This document shows, piece by piece, positions 25,130 to 34,694 of a stretch of 64,000 bases of DNA (its first letter is position 1; each line of letters starts with the position of its first letter). The notes below the pieces were generated by a model. The model saw only the letters and a list, made by a program, of their open reading frames with translations, was not told the origin of the DNA and did no database searches. The stretch spans positions 1 through 64,000 of the forward strand of contig JBAXUS010000007.1 of NCBI GenBank assembly GCA_037129555.1. The letters are read 5' to 3'. This DNA is from JANXLS01 sp037129555. Its GTDB lineage: Bacteria > Planctomycetota > SZUA-567 > H5-PLA8. The translations under genes were made by a program, and so were the position numbers.

Positions 25130-27748
25130 CTATCGTGTTTGGAAGAGGGAATTCAAGACGATTTCGTGCACGAGTGTTCGTATGCCACCACCTTGCTTTT
25201 CGGTGCGCTCAACCAGTTCATTCAACGCTGCACGATCGCTGAAAAAAACATCGCGGCCTGTCGCGTATACGGTCAACTGCCGCGCGAGATTGAGCAAGAG
25301 TTGGTGCTTGTCTGAAGTCAGAAGCGTCTTGAATTCTGCGATGGTTGCAAACTTCCGCTCGTCTGCCATTTGCCCGCTGGAATCAACGGGTTTACCGAGT
25401 TTAAAGCTGATGACGATGCGCGGATCGATGCTGCCGCGCGGAGCGGGATCGCCGTCGCCGATGCTGCGATATCGAGTTCGGAACCCACCGATGACGTCGA
25501 ACGATTCCAGCGCGAAACCCGGCGGATCGATCTTCGTGTGACATGACGCACACGTCGCGTCGGCGCGGTGTTTGTCGAGTTGCTCGCGGATCGTCGTGGC
25601 ACCTTGAACATCCGGTTCGACTGCGGGTACATTCGGTGGTGGCGGTTCTGGCGGCTTGCCGAGCAAACGCGCCATGACGAAGGCTCCGCGCACGACAGGC
25701 GACGTGGTTGTTCCGTTCGCGGTGACTTTCAATACCGCGGCCTGCGTCAGAAAGCCTCCGCGCGGACAGTCTTTGGGTAACGTCACGCGGCGGATGCCGG
25801 GACCACTGACTCCAGAAATTCCATAGTGAACCGCGAGCTTTTCGTTGAGCATCGCAAAATCGGATTGAATGAGATAACCAGCATCGAGATTTTTTTCGAG
25901 CAGTTCGCGGAAGTACGCGCGGGTTTCGGAGACCATTGAATCCTGCATGTACGGATTGAATTCTGGATACAGTTTTTTGTCCGGATCGTTCGCAGCAATG
26001 GAACGCAGCTTCAACCACTGGCCGAGAAAATCGTCGATGAATCGCTGCGCCTTTTCGTCTTTGAGTAGCCGCTCAATTTGCTCGTTGAGAACGCTCGGTT
26101 CGTGGAGTTTTCCGGATGCGGCGAGAACGGTCAACGTTTCATCAGGCATTGAACGCCACATGAAATACGAGAGGCGCGACGCGAGTGCGAAATCGTCAAG
26201 CTTTCCTGCCGGTTCGATGTGGTACAAGAAATCTGGCGAGCATAACGCGGCGCGATACGTCCATCGCATCGCGGTCTCAAAACAGTCGCCGGCTTTCAAC
26301 CGCGTTTCGACGTTCGCCACGTATTGTTTTCGGACGCTTTCACCCACCGGTCGGCGAAATGCTTTCGGAAGAAAATCAGCGAGCAGTTTGGCCGCGTCAG
26401 TAAGCGCGTCTTTCGGCTCGACGGTCCATATACCTTTCTCAGGTTCCGGCTTGTTCTTTCCGCCGATGATTTCCTGCTTGAGCACATGCCGAATTGGCGG
26501 GCGAACATTTTTGTGACTGGCGGGAACGAATTCAGTGATCGGTAAATCACCGAATAATTGTTTGTGCGCAATCGGCGGCCACGTTTCGTTGAACGGTCCT
26601 TCGACATCCACCCAATCGCTCGCGACACAGGGACCTGTGAAGCCCATGGTGCGATCTTTCTGGCCCCACGTTCCGACGCGGTACAGGACGACCGGAGCCA
26701 ACGAGGCCGCGTTGAATCCGAACGATTCTTTGAAGTTCAGCCAGATGTTCATCTCGTGGATTTTGGATTCCAATGACGGCGCGTCGTAATATCCGAGCAC
26801 GTAGCTTGGGTGCTGTCCGCCGCGTCCGTTTTCGTTAAATTGAACCACTGTGAGACGCGCCGCTTCAACTCCGCGCGAAGGCAGAATCAGTCCCTTGTCC
26901 CATTGAAAACTGAAGAAGGAGGCGCGGATTCGGTAGCGACCGGGATACAGCGTTGTGAAGTGCCGGAAGTACGCGTTCCACGATTCGTCTTCGTGACGGA
27001 AGACGCCGACGCTGCTCATTCGGCTGAACATTCCGGCCTGTTCGTGCGGACCATGTCCGATGTGGGCGTAAGCTCCGGCGGGCGGACAAAGCGGATCGAT
27101 TTTCTTGTCGCGCAGCAACATTGCGTCGCCTTGCATGAGCATCAAATCAGTCTCGTAATTGTCTGCTAGCGACAGGCGCATCAGCGTCTTGGGCGGGGCG
27201 GTGGGGTGGGTGGCGATGGCCATGTTCAACGTGCTATCCGCGGCTTCGATATAGCGCGCCATGTTGACGTGTGAAATGTCGAGCGCGTCGCTATTGGTAT
27301 CGAATCCGAGGGCGGTACCATCGGAGGGAAGCCCCGCTTGTAACGCGATGCCCGGCATGTCGAACAAATCCCGCATTGTACTTTCGTATTCCAAACGCGT
27401 GAGCCGCCGCAGACCCGTCCGACTTTCAGTGGCGAAACGAGAGCGTTCGGCATCGACGAGAGCCGTATTCAATTGCGCTAGAAATGCGCTCTTGTCTGCT
27501 TCAGGCGGCTGCTTCTTATTCTTGGGTGGCATCTCTCCGGACGCGACGCGGTCATGGACTTTCACCCAGCGCGCAAACGTCTCGGGATCAGCGAAATCAC
27601 GTTTCAGCGCGGTGAGATCGAGGTTGCCTTTTTTCGCATCCGCGTCGTGGCACTTATAACAGCCTGCGTCCAAAAACGTGTTCAAATCCGCAGCGTGTGT
27701 TGTTGCGCACACGAACATCAAACAGGCAACTAAAACGATCCGCATCAT
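25130..27748 (-). CDS. DUF1592/DUF1588 planctomycete-type cytochrome c protein
   Basis: An exported protein of 872 residues with domains in the standard order: signal peptide (to about 19), a cytochrome c-like PSCyt1 segment with C30-Y-K-C33-H34, DUF1587, a carbohydrate-binding-like middle region, DUF1592, DUF1588 with a second heme site in CASCHTKIDPPGF, and DUF1585 at the C-terminus. These proteins are found mainly in Planctomycetes and Verrucomicrobia and are thought to act in extracellular oxidation of complex carbon. Its ATG overlaps the stop of the DUF1552 gene (ATGA), so the two are co-translated, and the HMA gene follows 11 bases later. Confidence 0.92.
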   Translation of the reverse strand: MMRIVLVACLMFVCATTHAADLNTFLDAGCYKCHDADAKKGNLDLTALKRDFADPETFARWVKVHDRVASGEMPPKNKKQPPEADKSAFLAQLNTALVDAERSRFATESRTGLRRLTRLEYESTMRDLFDMPGIALQAGLPSDGTALGFDTNSDALDISHVNMARYIEAADSTLNMAIATHPTAPPKTLMRLSLADNYETDLMLMQGDAMLLRDKKIDPLCPPAGAYAHIGHGPHEQAGMFSRMSSVGVFRHEDESWNAYFRHFTTLYPGRYRIRASFFSFQWDKGLILPSRGVEAARLTVVQFNENGRGGQHPSYVLGYYDAPSLESKIHEMNIWLNFKESFGFNAASLAPVVLYRVGTWGQKDRTMGFTGPCVASDWVDVEGPFNETWPPIAHKQLFGDLPITEFVPASHKNVRPPIRHVLKQEIIGGKNKPEPEKGIWTVEPKDALTDAAKLLADFLPKAFRRPVGESVRKQYVANVETRLKAGDCFETAMRWTYRAALCSPDFLYHIEPAGKLDDFALASRLSYFMWRSMPDETLTVLAASGKLHEPSVLNEQIERLLKDEKAQRFIDDFLGQWLKLRSIAANDPDKKLYPEFNPYMQDSMVSETRAYFRELLEKNLDAGYLIQSDFAMLNEKLAVHYGISGVSGPGIRRVTLPKDCPRGGFLTQAAVLKVTANGTTTSPVVRGAFVMARLLGKPPEPPPPNVPAVEPDVQGATTIREQLDKHRADATCASCHTKIDPPGFALESFDVIGGFRTRYRSIGDGDPAPRGSIDPRIVISFKLGKPVDSSGQMADERKFATIAEFKTLLTSDKHQLLLNLARQLTVYATGRDVFFSDRAALNELVERTEKQGGGIRTLVHEIVLNSLFQTR

Positions 27749-29022
27749 CGAGCCAGCTCCAATCCGGTCATCGTGCCTTTGGAGGTCGAGAACGATCCCG
27801 CTTCGATGCCCAATCGTTGCAACATCGAGACGTACAGATTGCTCAGCGGATAATTGTTCTTCGTGTCGAACGCGAGATGCTGGCCGTGTTTAAAACCGCC
27901 GCCCGCGAGCAGCACCGGCAGGTTTACGTTCGAGTGAGAATTCGCGCTGCCCATCGGTGTGCCGTAGAGCACTTGCGTTCGATCAAGGAGTGATTCGCCG
28001 TCTTCTTTTGTTGTGTCGAGCGCGGTCAGGAACGCGTTCAGCGCGTCGAATTGCGCCTCCTCTTTTGCGCGCAATTCAGCGACCGCTTCGGGCCGGTTGC
28101 CGTGATGCGTGATGTTATGGATCACGGTCGTATCAACAAACAACGTGATCAGGCGCGTCGAATCGGTCTCAATCGCAAGCTTCATCACGTCAAACATCAG
28201 TCGCGTTTTGGCGACAAATTCTTTTGAATCTTCGATGTCGTTTGGAGCTTGGACTTTCACGACCGGCTTCGGTTTGTACTCCCATTCTTCGGATGTGTGC
28301 AATCGCTTTTCAAGTTCGCGGACAGACGTGTAATACTCGTCGAGCCGGTGCTGGTCGTTCTTCGAAAGTACGTTGTTCAAGCGCTTGGATTGATCGCCCA
28401 CGAAATCGAGCATGCTGCGGCCTTGGCGCAACGCTTCAACGTTCGCTTCAATTTCGCTGGCCTTGCCTTGAACGAATAATTTCTGGAACAACTTGCGCGG
28501 ACTTCGTTCAGCGGGAATCGGGGCACCGCTGCGAGTGAAACTCAAGGTGCTGCCTTCGGTCGTCATCGCCAGTGACAGCGACGGGTAACGCGTCGCCACA
28601 CCGATTTGTTCGGCGGCTAATTGATCGAGCGAAACGGTATTGCGGAAGCCGCCGCGGTCGGGATGCGGAGTGCCGGTCAGAAAACATTTCTCGGCTGTGT
28701 GTCCACCCGTAACGCCAGGCAAACTGACGCCCGAGAAGACCGTCATATTGTTGCGGTGCTTGGCGAGCCGTTCAAGGTATGGCGTCAAAACGTAGTCGCG
28801 TCCGGCTTTTTCCGGAAAGAAAAACTGCGGCATGATGCCCATGTTGGTTTCAATGGCGACCATGCGGCGCGGAATTTTTGTTTCCGCTGCACGAGCCGTT
28901 GACATGCTGAAAACGGGGTGCATGGCCTCCAGCAATGGAAGCCCCAGAGCAACGCCTGCTCCGCGTAGAAATGTGCGGCGGGATAGACCGGTTGAGGTCC
29001 GCGAAAAATCGTTGGCTGGCAT
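27745..29022 (-). CDS. DUF1552 family exported protein
   Basis: A 425-residue DUF1552 protein, the usual partner of DUF1592-type cytochromes. A twin-arginine signal is clear: SRRTFLRG at 14-21 followed by a hydrophobic stretch, so the protein is exported folded, presumably with a cofactor. DUF1552 resembles the DUF1501 sulfatase-like fold, and its reaction is unknown. The ATG at 29022 with GAGGT 9 bases upstream is a better start than the in-frame one at 29058. Its stop overlaps the start of the cytochrome gene by 4 bases. It heads a minus-strand run that may extend to the sulfatases. Confidence 0.9.
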   Translation of the reverse strand: MPANDFSRTSTGLSRRTFLRGAGVALGLPLLEAMHPVFSMSTARAAETKIPRRMVAIETNMGIMPQFFFPEKAGRDYVLTPYLERLAKHRNNMTVFSGVSLPGVTGGHTAEKCFLTGTPHPDRGGFRNTVSLDQLAAEQIGVATRYPSLSLAMTTEGSTLSFTRSGAPIPAERSPRKLFQKLFVQGKASEIEANVEALRQGRSMLDFVGDQSKRLNNVLSKNDQHRLDEYYTSVRELEKRLHTSEEWEYKPKPVVKVQAPNDIEDSKEFVAKTRLMFDVMKLAIETDSTRLITLFVDTTVIHNITHHGNRPEAVAELRAKEEAQFDALNAFLTALDTTKEDGESLLDRTQVLYGTPMGSANSHSNVNLPVLLAGGGFKHGQHLAFDTKNNYPLSNLYVSMLQRLGIEAGSFSTSKGTMTGLELAR

Positions 29023-29184
29023 GGCTGTACCTCGATGGGCGTGACTGCATGGGATCAAATGGAGTTGCGCTTTAAGATACCCCGGAGCGAGTGGAACTGC
29101 TCAGAAATCCTTAAGCGAAATCGGTCCATTTTTCATAGCAGTCAGACGCGCGTGGTTCAAGCCGTCACCCTTGAAACGTACGCC

Positions 29185-29811
29185 TTAGTGAGAAGCCGAA
29201 ACCAAATACTGTTCTGCTTGATTCTTCCAGTCGGTAAGTACTTTGGTCGAACAATCAGGACAAATACCGTGGGTGATTTTGACGCCGGATTTTTTCACGT
29301 ACGATTCCAAATCATTCCAATAGTTGTCGTCACTTCGAATCTTTCGACACCACGCACACATCGGAAGCAATTCATGCAACCGGCGTTCACGAGCTGCGGC
29401 TTCTTCCAGTTCTTTGACGCGGCGCACGAGTTCCTGATGGAGTTCAACGGTCCGGACTCCGACCTGCACACGCGCAAGCAGCTCGTCCCGGCGGAAGGGT
29501 TTGGTAATGTAATCGTTCGCTCCTTTTTCAAGGGCTTCGACAATGCGAGTACTTTCAATTTGAGCAGTGAGCAGGATGACATAGACAGGAATGGAAGCGG
29601 GAATATTGCGAATCTGCTGACAGACTTCCAAGCCGGTCAACCCGGGCATATTCCAATCCAGAATCGCAAAATGGGGCGCGTCCGGCTGCAAGAAATATCG
29701 TAACGCGGCCTCGCCGTCAGAAACCGCAATGATGTCATGCCCACGAGACCTGAGCGTTCGTTCAAGTAAAGTGCGTGAGGGATCGTCATCCTCCGCAATC
29801 AAGATGGTCAT
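29185..29811 (-). CDS. response regulator with C-terminal cysteine-rich motif
   Basis: A 208-residue response regulator. The receiver domain (1-120) has the acidic pair D8/D9, phospho-acceptor D52 in ILDWNMPG, T82 and K104 in TKPF, so it should be phosphorylated by a histidine kinase, none of which is encoded nearby. A short coiled coil (125-148) leads to a tail with C152-x2-C155 and HGICPDC (C184, C187). This is the small motif often found at the end of PAS and receiver proteins, probably a zinc or redox site. It has no DNA-binding or enzymatic output domain. A GGAGAGGG site supports the start at 29811. Confidence 0.9.
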   Translation of the reverse strand: MTILIAEDDDPSRTLLERTLRSRGHDIIAVSDGEAALRYFLQPDAPHFAILDWNMPGLTGLEVCQQIRNIPASIPVYVILLTAQIESTRIVEALEKGANDYITKPFRRDELLARVQVGVRTVELHQELVRRVKELEEAAARERRLHELLPMCAWCRKIRSDDNYWNDLESYVKKSGVKITHGICPDCSTKVLTDWKNQAEQYLVSASH

Positions 29812-30127
29812 GGACGCCCTCTCCCTCATTTAATAGATGGTGTGTACGTTACAGTATAGCTTTTGATGATAGCAATTCGTATTCCACTCATTACGGACGA
29901 AACGTCCGATTCGGTGCGGACTGATAAAAAGTAACACGAAGTTTAGGGGTGGTGATTCGATGTTGTGTTTCGATAGGGTTCCGATAACAGAAACTCGCTA
30001 ATATTTCCCACGACCTTCAACTCAACTTGGGGTATTATATGCTCAATAAAAGGGCATGAGTGACGGGTTGAATACCCATCCTTTTTTATGAAAATGGTGA
30101 TTCCATCCAAATCGAGGAATATCAACT
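29812..30127. other. divergent intergenic region before the dehydrogenase operon
   Basis: A 316-base AT-rich gap between the response regulator and the alcohol dehydrogenase, so it holds both promoters. The only structure I see is a perfect 6-bp hairpin at 29894-29908 (CGGACG/CGTCCG, 3-base loop). Confidence 0.4.
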
Positions 30128-31159
30128 ATGAAGGCGCTGGTTCTCACGCAATATAATCACCTTGAACTCCAAGACTGGCCCAAGCCTGAAATCGCCGCCG
30201 ACGAAGTGCTCATTCGCATCGCAGCGTGCGGAATTTGCGGTAGTGACATTCATGGTATGGACGGCAGCACCGGACGCCGCCAGCCGCCGCTGATCATGGG
30301 TCACGAAGCCGCCGGGACGATCAGCGAAGTCGGCGCGGATGTTCAAGGCTGGGTCGTTGGCGACCGCGTGACGTTTGACTCGACAGTCTATTGCGGCGAG
30401 TGCTGGTTCTGTCGGCGCGGGGATGTCAACCTCTGCGACAAACGCCGAGTGCTCGGTGTCTCAACCGGCGAATATCGCCGCCATGGTGCCTTCGCTGAAT
30501 TCGTCAACGTTCCCCAGCGCATCCTGGTGAAACTACCTGAAGCCGTGACGTTCTCCCAAGCCGCGATGGTTGAGCCGGTTTCGATTGCGCTCCACGCGGT
30601 CCGTCGCACGCCGCTTGAACTCAACGACACGGTGGTTGTCGTCGGTGCCGGGATGATCGGCTTGTTTGTCATCCAAGCTTTGCGAGCCGCTGGTTGCGGA
30701 AAAATATTCGCCGTCGATCTCGATCAATCACGCCTTGACGTGGCCGTGAAACTGGGTGCTGATGAAGGATTCCTGAGCAACAAAGTCGATGTCCCTGCGG
30801 AAATTCAACGCCGCACAAATGGTCGCGGCGCGGACGCTGCGTTCGAAGTTGTCGGCATCACGCCGACGTTGCAAACCGCAATTGCCGTGCTCCGTAAAGG
30901 GGGGCAATTGACGCTGGTCGGCAACCTCTCTCCCAAGACTGAACTGCCGCTGCAATTGGTGGTCACGCGCGAATTGACGCTGCACGGGTCCTGCGCCTCA
31001 AACGGCGAATACCCTGCGTGTCTCGACATGATCGCGCGCGGCGTCATCAAAGTCGAACCGATGATCACCGCCGAAGCCCCACTCAGCGACGGCGATGCGT
31101 GGTTCCACCGCTTGAAAATCGGCGGCGATAACTTACTCAAAGTTCTTCTTAAACCCTAA
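30128..31159 (+). CDS. zinc-dependent medium-chain alcohol (polyol) dehydrogenase
   Basis: A 343-residue medium-chain dehydrogenase of the sorbitol/threonine dehydrogenase branch that oxidises a sugar alcohol or similar hydroxyl with NAD(P). The catalytic zinc site is C37 (CGICGSD) with H59-E60 (GHE), and the structural zinc cysteines are C89, C92, C95 and C103. VVVGAGMIG near 170 is the Rossmann loop. Two short-chain dehydrogenase genes follow on the same strand, 66 bases and then an overlap away, which suggests one oxidative pathway for a sugar, polyol or sugar acid. The substrate cannot be assigned. Confidence 0.92.
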   Translation: MKALVLTQYNHLELQDWPKPEIAADEVLIRIAACGICGSDIHGMDGSTGRRQPPLIMGHEAAGTISEVGADVQGWVVGDRVTFDSTVYCGECWFCRRGDVNLCDKRRVLGVSTGEYRRHGAFAEFVNVPQRILVKLPEAVTFSQAAMVEPVSIALHAVRRTPLELNDTVVVVGAGMIGLFVIQALRAAGCGKIFAVDLDQSRLDVAVKLGADEGFLSNKVDVPAEIQRRTNGRGADAAFEVVGITPTLQTAIAVLRKGGQLTLVGNLSPKTELPLQLVVTRELTLHGSCASNGEYPACLDMIARGVIKVEPMITAEAPLSDGDAWFHRLKIGGDNLLKVLLKP

Positions 31160-31225
31160 CCCAAGAGCCGCGCACGCCTGTAAGCGGCCATGTTCGATCA
31201 AAATCAATATCAAAGGAAACGCATC

Positions 31226-31957
31226 GTGAAACTGCAAGGCAAAGGCGTGTTGGTGACAGGCGGCGGCAGCGGCATTGGTTTGGGTGTCGCACTCGCGCTC
31301 GCCAAAGAAGGTTGCCGCGTCCTCATCACCGGTCGCGACGAAGCGAAACTGAAAAAAGCTGCGTCCGAACACACAGGCGAAAACTCGATCTTGACGCGCT
31401 CGTGTAACGTGGCCTCGCGCGACGATGTGAACGCGACCGTCGCGTGGGCGATTCAAGCCGTTGGCCAGTTGGACATCGTCGTCCACAGTGCCGGCGTCAA
31501 TGTTCTCAAACGCAAAATGTGCGACCTCGCTCCGAGCGATTTTGATGACGTGCTCGCGACGAACTGCACCGGCTTCTTCAATATTCTCCACGCGACACTG
31601 CCGGGCATGCGCGAACGCAAAGACGGACTGGTCATCAGCATCTCGTCCATCGCCGGAAAGCGCGCGCTGCCGTTGGGCGGGCCGGCTTACGTGGCATCAA
31701 AATTTGCGGCGACTGGGCTTGCGACGTGCGTGGGACTTGAAGAGCGAGCGAACGGAATTCGCATCACCAGCATTTATCCCGGCGAAGTTGAAACACCGCT
31801 TCTTGAAAAACGCGCCGTCCCGGTGCCGATGGAAAAACGAAAGCAGATGGTCCACCCCGAAGACATCGGGCACTGCGTCGTCGCGCTGGCTCAATTGCCC
31901 GCGAATGTGATCGTGCCTGAATTGATCATCACGCCGCTCTATCAAGAGTACATGTAA
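31226..31957 (+). CDS. short-chain dehydrogenase/reductase
   Basis: A 243-residue classical SDR. The cofactor loop TGGGSGIG is at 11-18, and the active site has the serine block SISSIAG and YVASK as the Y-x3-K pair. LITGRDE after strand 2 hints at NADP preference. The best start is the GTG at 31226 with AAAGGA 10 bases upstream, because a 12-residue extension from 31190 has no homology to the SDR N-terminus. Its stop overlaps the next ATG by one base (TAATG), so it is translationally coupled to the second SDR. Confidence 0.9.
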   Translation: MKLQGKGVLVTGGGSGIGLGVALALAKEGCRVLITGRDEAKLKKAASEHTGENSILTRSCNVASRDDVNATVAWAIQAVGQLDIVVHSAGVNVLKRKMCDLAPSDFDDVLATNCTGFFNILHATLPGMRERKDGLVISISSIAGKRALPLGGPAYVASKFAATGLATCVGLEERANGIRITSIYPGEVETPLLEKRAVPVPMEKRKQMVHPEDIGHCVVALAQLPANVIVPELIITPLYQEYM

Positions 31958-32766
31958 TGGACTTGGGATTCACTGATCACACCGCGCTGATCGTCGGCGG
32001 AGCCAGCGGAATTGGTCTCGCCGCCGCACGCGCATTTGCCTCTGAGGGTGCGCATGTCGTGCTTTGGGATCGCAGCGAAAATGTGAGTGACATCGCTGCG
32101 AAAATAGCTGATGAATTCTCGATTCGAGCGGCAGGTTTTTTAGTCGATGTCGCAGACGACACCTCCGTACTCTCTGCGTTGACTCGGACACTTCAAACTG
32201 TTGGCCGCATTGAACACGTCGTCCACGCCGCAGCAACGGGGTCAGGAAAATTCGGATTTCCGTTCACGAATCTCTCGCCCAGCGATTGGCCGCGCGTGCT
32301 CAGCATCAACATCATGGGCATGACTCACGTTGCCCATGCGCTCGCGCCGCATCTCATCGAGCACGGTGGCGGGACGATGGTTTTCATTGCATCCATCGCT
32401 GGCCAAATGGGCTCGCCAACCGATCCGCCATATAGTGCGTCGAAAGCGGCTAACATCAATTTCGCTCAATGCATGGCCAAAGATTTGGCGTCTAAAAATA
32501 TCCGCGTCAATACGATTTGCCCCGGGATGGTGCAGACGCCGTTGAATCGAGCGGTTTGGCAATCGTGGTTCAATCAAGCGCCCGACGACCAGCGCTTGAG
32601 TTACGACGAGTGGGCGGATCGCAAAATCAAAGCGCTCGTTCCAATCGGCAAATGGCAGACGTCGGAAGCGGTCGCGGACATGATTGTGTTCGTATCGTCC
32701 GCGCGCGCCGAACACGTGACCGGTCAGACAATCAACGTCGATGGCGGCGCTGTGATGCACTCGTAA
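31957..32766 (+). CDS. short-chain dehydrogenase/reductase
   Basis: A 269-residue SDR. It has GGASGIG near residues 14-20, the catalytic serine block FIASIAG, the YSASK active-site pair, and the C-terminal ending HVTGQTINVDGGAVM typical of enoyl-reductase-like and sugar SDRs. LWDRSE after the second strand suggests NAD rather than NADP. It is the third gene of the dehydrogenase operon and overlaps the preceding SDR by one base. An insertion around 190-225 (NQAPDDQRLSYDEWADRK) probably forms the substrate lid. Confidence 0.9.
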   Translation: MDLGFTDHTALIVGGASGIGLAAARAFASEGAHVVLWDRSENVSDIAAKIADEFSIRAAGFLVDVADDTSVLSALTRTLQTVGRIEHVVHAAATGSGKFGFPFTNLSPSDWPRVLSINIMGMTHVAHALAPHLIEHGGGTMVFIASIAGQMGSPTDPPYSASKAANINFAQCMAKDLASKNIRVNTICPGMVQTPLNRAVWQSWFNQAPDDQRLSYDEWADRKIKALVPIGKWQTSEAVADMIVFVSSARAEHVTGQTINVDGGAVMHS

Positions 32767-32789
32767 ATCGTTTGTGATTCAGGCGGGTG

Positions 32790-34541
32790 CTAATTTGATC
32801 CGTAATCGCCGCCCGAGCGTGATTCTTTGGGCAGGCTGTCGCGCAGGAAATTCGTGATCGCATCCGTCTCGGTCATGCGCATGACGCCCGCGCTGATGGA
32901 CTTGCATTCTTCAAACGACAAGCCTCGTACAATCTTTTTGATGCCGGGAATCGATGGCGGGGAGATCGAAATCTCCGTCATTCCAAAGCCGACGAGCGCC
33001 GCTGTGAAGATCGGATCACCCGCCATTTCTCCGCACATGCTCACCGGAATGTTTGCTGCGATTGCAGCTTCGACCGTCATCTTGATCAATTGCAACACCG
33101 CCGGATTTGCACCATTATAGAGGTTCGCGACCAGTTCGTTGCCGCGATCCACTGCGAGCGTGTATTGCGTCAAATCATTCGTGCCAATCGAGAAGAAGTC
33201 GCACTCTTTCGCCAAGACGTGAGCCTGCAACGCAGCGGACGGCACTTCGACCATGATCCCGATTTCGATTTTCTCGTCGTAAACCTGGCCTTCGTGTTTG
33301 AGGTCGTGCATCGTTTCTTTGACGATGCGGCGCACCCAGCGCAGTTCTTCGACCTGCGTGATCATCGGCACCATCATCTTGACTTTGCCGAGCGCCGACG
33401 CGCGCAAAATCGCGCGAACTTGAACGCGGAACGTCTCCGGGAATTTCATCGACACGCGGATGCTGCGCAATCCCAGGTACGGGTTCTGCTCGTGCGTCGT
33501 GTGAGTCGGAAGAATTTTGTCCGCGCCCAAATCCTGAGTTCGGACGACGAGCGGTCGGCCATTGAGTTTCAGCAGACACTTTTGATAGGCTTGGAAATGC
33601 GTTTGCTCGTTCGGTTCGATGCCGCTGGTCAGATACAAGAACTCCGTGCGGAACAAACCGATGCCGCCAGCGCCGTGCTCGAGCGCGCCTTGGATTTCGT
33701 CCGGGAATTCGATGTTGGCCATGACGCGAATTTCGCGCCCGTCGGACGTGACAGCGGGCAGATCCTTTTCCAGGATCAGCGCCTGCTCGTGCGATTTGAT
33801 TTCTTCCTGCCGCTTGCGGTAACGAGCCAACGTCCGCTCGTCCGGACGGATGATGACGATGCCGCGGTTGCCGTCGATGATGATCGTTTCGCCGCCGGAA
33901 ATATCGGTCGAAACCGTCTCGAGTCCAACGACGGCGGGCATCTCAAATGCGCGCGCCAAAATGGCTGTGTGGCTGGTCTTTCCGCCAATGTCAATCGCGA
34001 ACGCTTTCACGACATTGCGGTCAAACGAAGCTGTCTGAGACGGTCCCAAATCGCGCGCAATCACTGCGACAGGATTCGTCAAGGAACTCAAATCTTCTTT
34101 GCGTCCGCCGAGCAGCACCTTTAATAGGCGCTTCTGTAAATCATGCAAATCGGACCCGCGCTGAATAAACATCTCGCCGCCGTAACCGGCCAGGCGCTTT
34201 GCGATGGCTTTCAACGTCGTCGAGACTGCGTGCTCTGCGGAATATTTTTCGTTCTTGATTTTGTCGATGATCTGCTTGCGCAAGGAATCATCTTTTAACA
34301 ACTGCGTCTGGACACTGAGAATGGCTCCGAGACTCGACCCGAGTTGATCTTCAGTCTGCTGTCGGATCGCTTCGATTTCAAGATCGACGGTGCGCGCGGC
34401 ATCTTCGAATCGTGTGATTTCGGCGGGCACCTTATCGTCGGCAATGGCGATTTCAGGAATGCGAACTTCCTCGCTTTCCATGAGGAACGCTTCGCCAATG
34501 TAGACGCCGGGGGAGACAGGGATGCCCTTCAGTATTTCCAT
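32790..34541 (-). CDS. ptsI: phosphoenolpyruvate-protein phosphotransferase (PTS enzyme I)
   Basis: A complete enzyme I of 583 residues that moves phosphate from phosphoenolpyruvate to HPr. Domains in order: N-terminal phosphohistidine domain with active H191 in GGKTSHTAIL, then a PEP-binding TIM barrel with FRTEFLYL, the IGTNDLTQY block and the catalytic cysteine in VSMCGEMAGD. No HPr, EIIA or sugar permease gene is near. In many PVC bacteria incomplete PTS sets serve regulation rather than sugar uptake, which may apply here. It ends convergently 23 bases from the second SDR gene. Confidence 0.96.
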   Translation of the reverse strand: MEILKGIPVSPGVYIGEAFLMESEEVRIPEIAIADDKVPAEITRFEDAARTVDLEIEAIRQQTEDQLGSSLGAILSVQTQLLKDDSLRKQIIDKIKNEKYSAEHAVSTTLKAIAKRLAGYGGEMFIQRGSDLHDLQKRLLKVLLGGRKEDLSSLTNPVAVIARDLGPSQTASFDRNVVKAFAIDIGGKTSHTAILARAFEMPAVVGLETVSTDISGGETIIIDGNRGIVIIRPDERTLARYRKRQEEIKSHEQALILEKDLPAVTSDGREIRVMANIEFPDEIQGALEHGAGGIGLFRTEFLYLTSGIEPNEQTHFQAYQKCLLKLNGRPLVVRTQDLGADKILPTHTTHEQNPYLGLRSIRVSMKFPETFRVQVRAILRASALGKVKMMVPMITQVEELRWVRRIVKETMHDLKHEGQVYDEKIEIGIMVEVPSAALQAHVLAKECDFFSIGTNDLTQYTLAVDRGNELVANLYNGANPAVLQLIKMTVEAAIAANIPVSMCGEMAGDPIFTAALVGFGMTEISISPPSIPGIKKIVRGLSFEECKSISAGVMRMTETDAITNFLRDSLPKESRSGGDYGSN

Positions 34542-34694
34542 TTTATTCCGTGAACGAGCAGTTGGTGTGCCAAATAGAGCACGTCAGCCGAAAAGAACGA
34601 GGGAAAGTAATGGTAAATTGAAAAAAGTCAAGCACAATACTGCTCGAAATTAAACAATACCAAAACAACCGCTAAATCTCTCTCTCAACCGATT

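Noticed and set aside
33090..34124. 344-residue open frame antisense to ptsI
   Set aside because: Shadow of enzyme I; rich in Arg/Asp without domain features.
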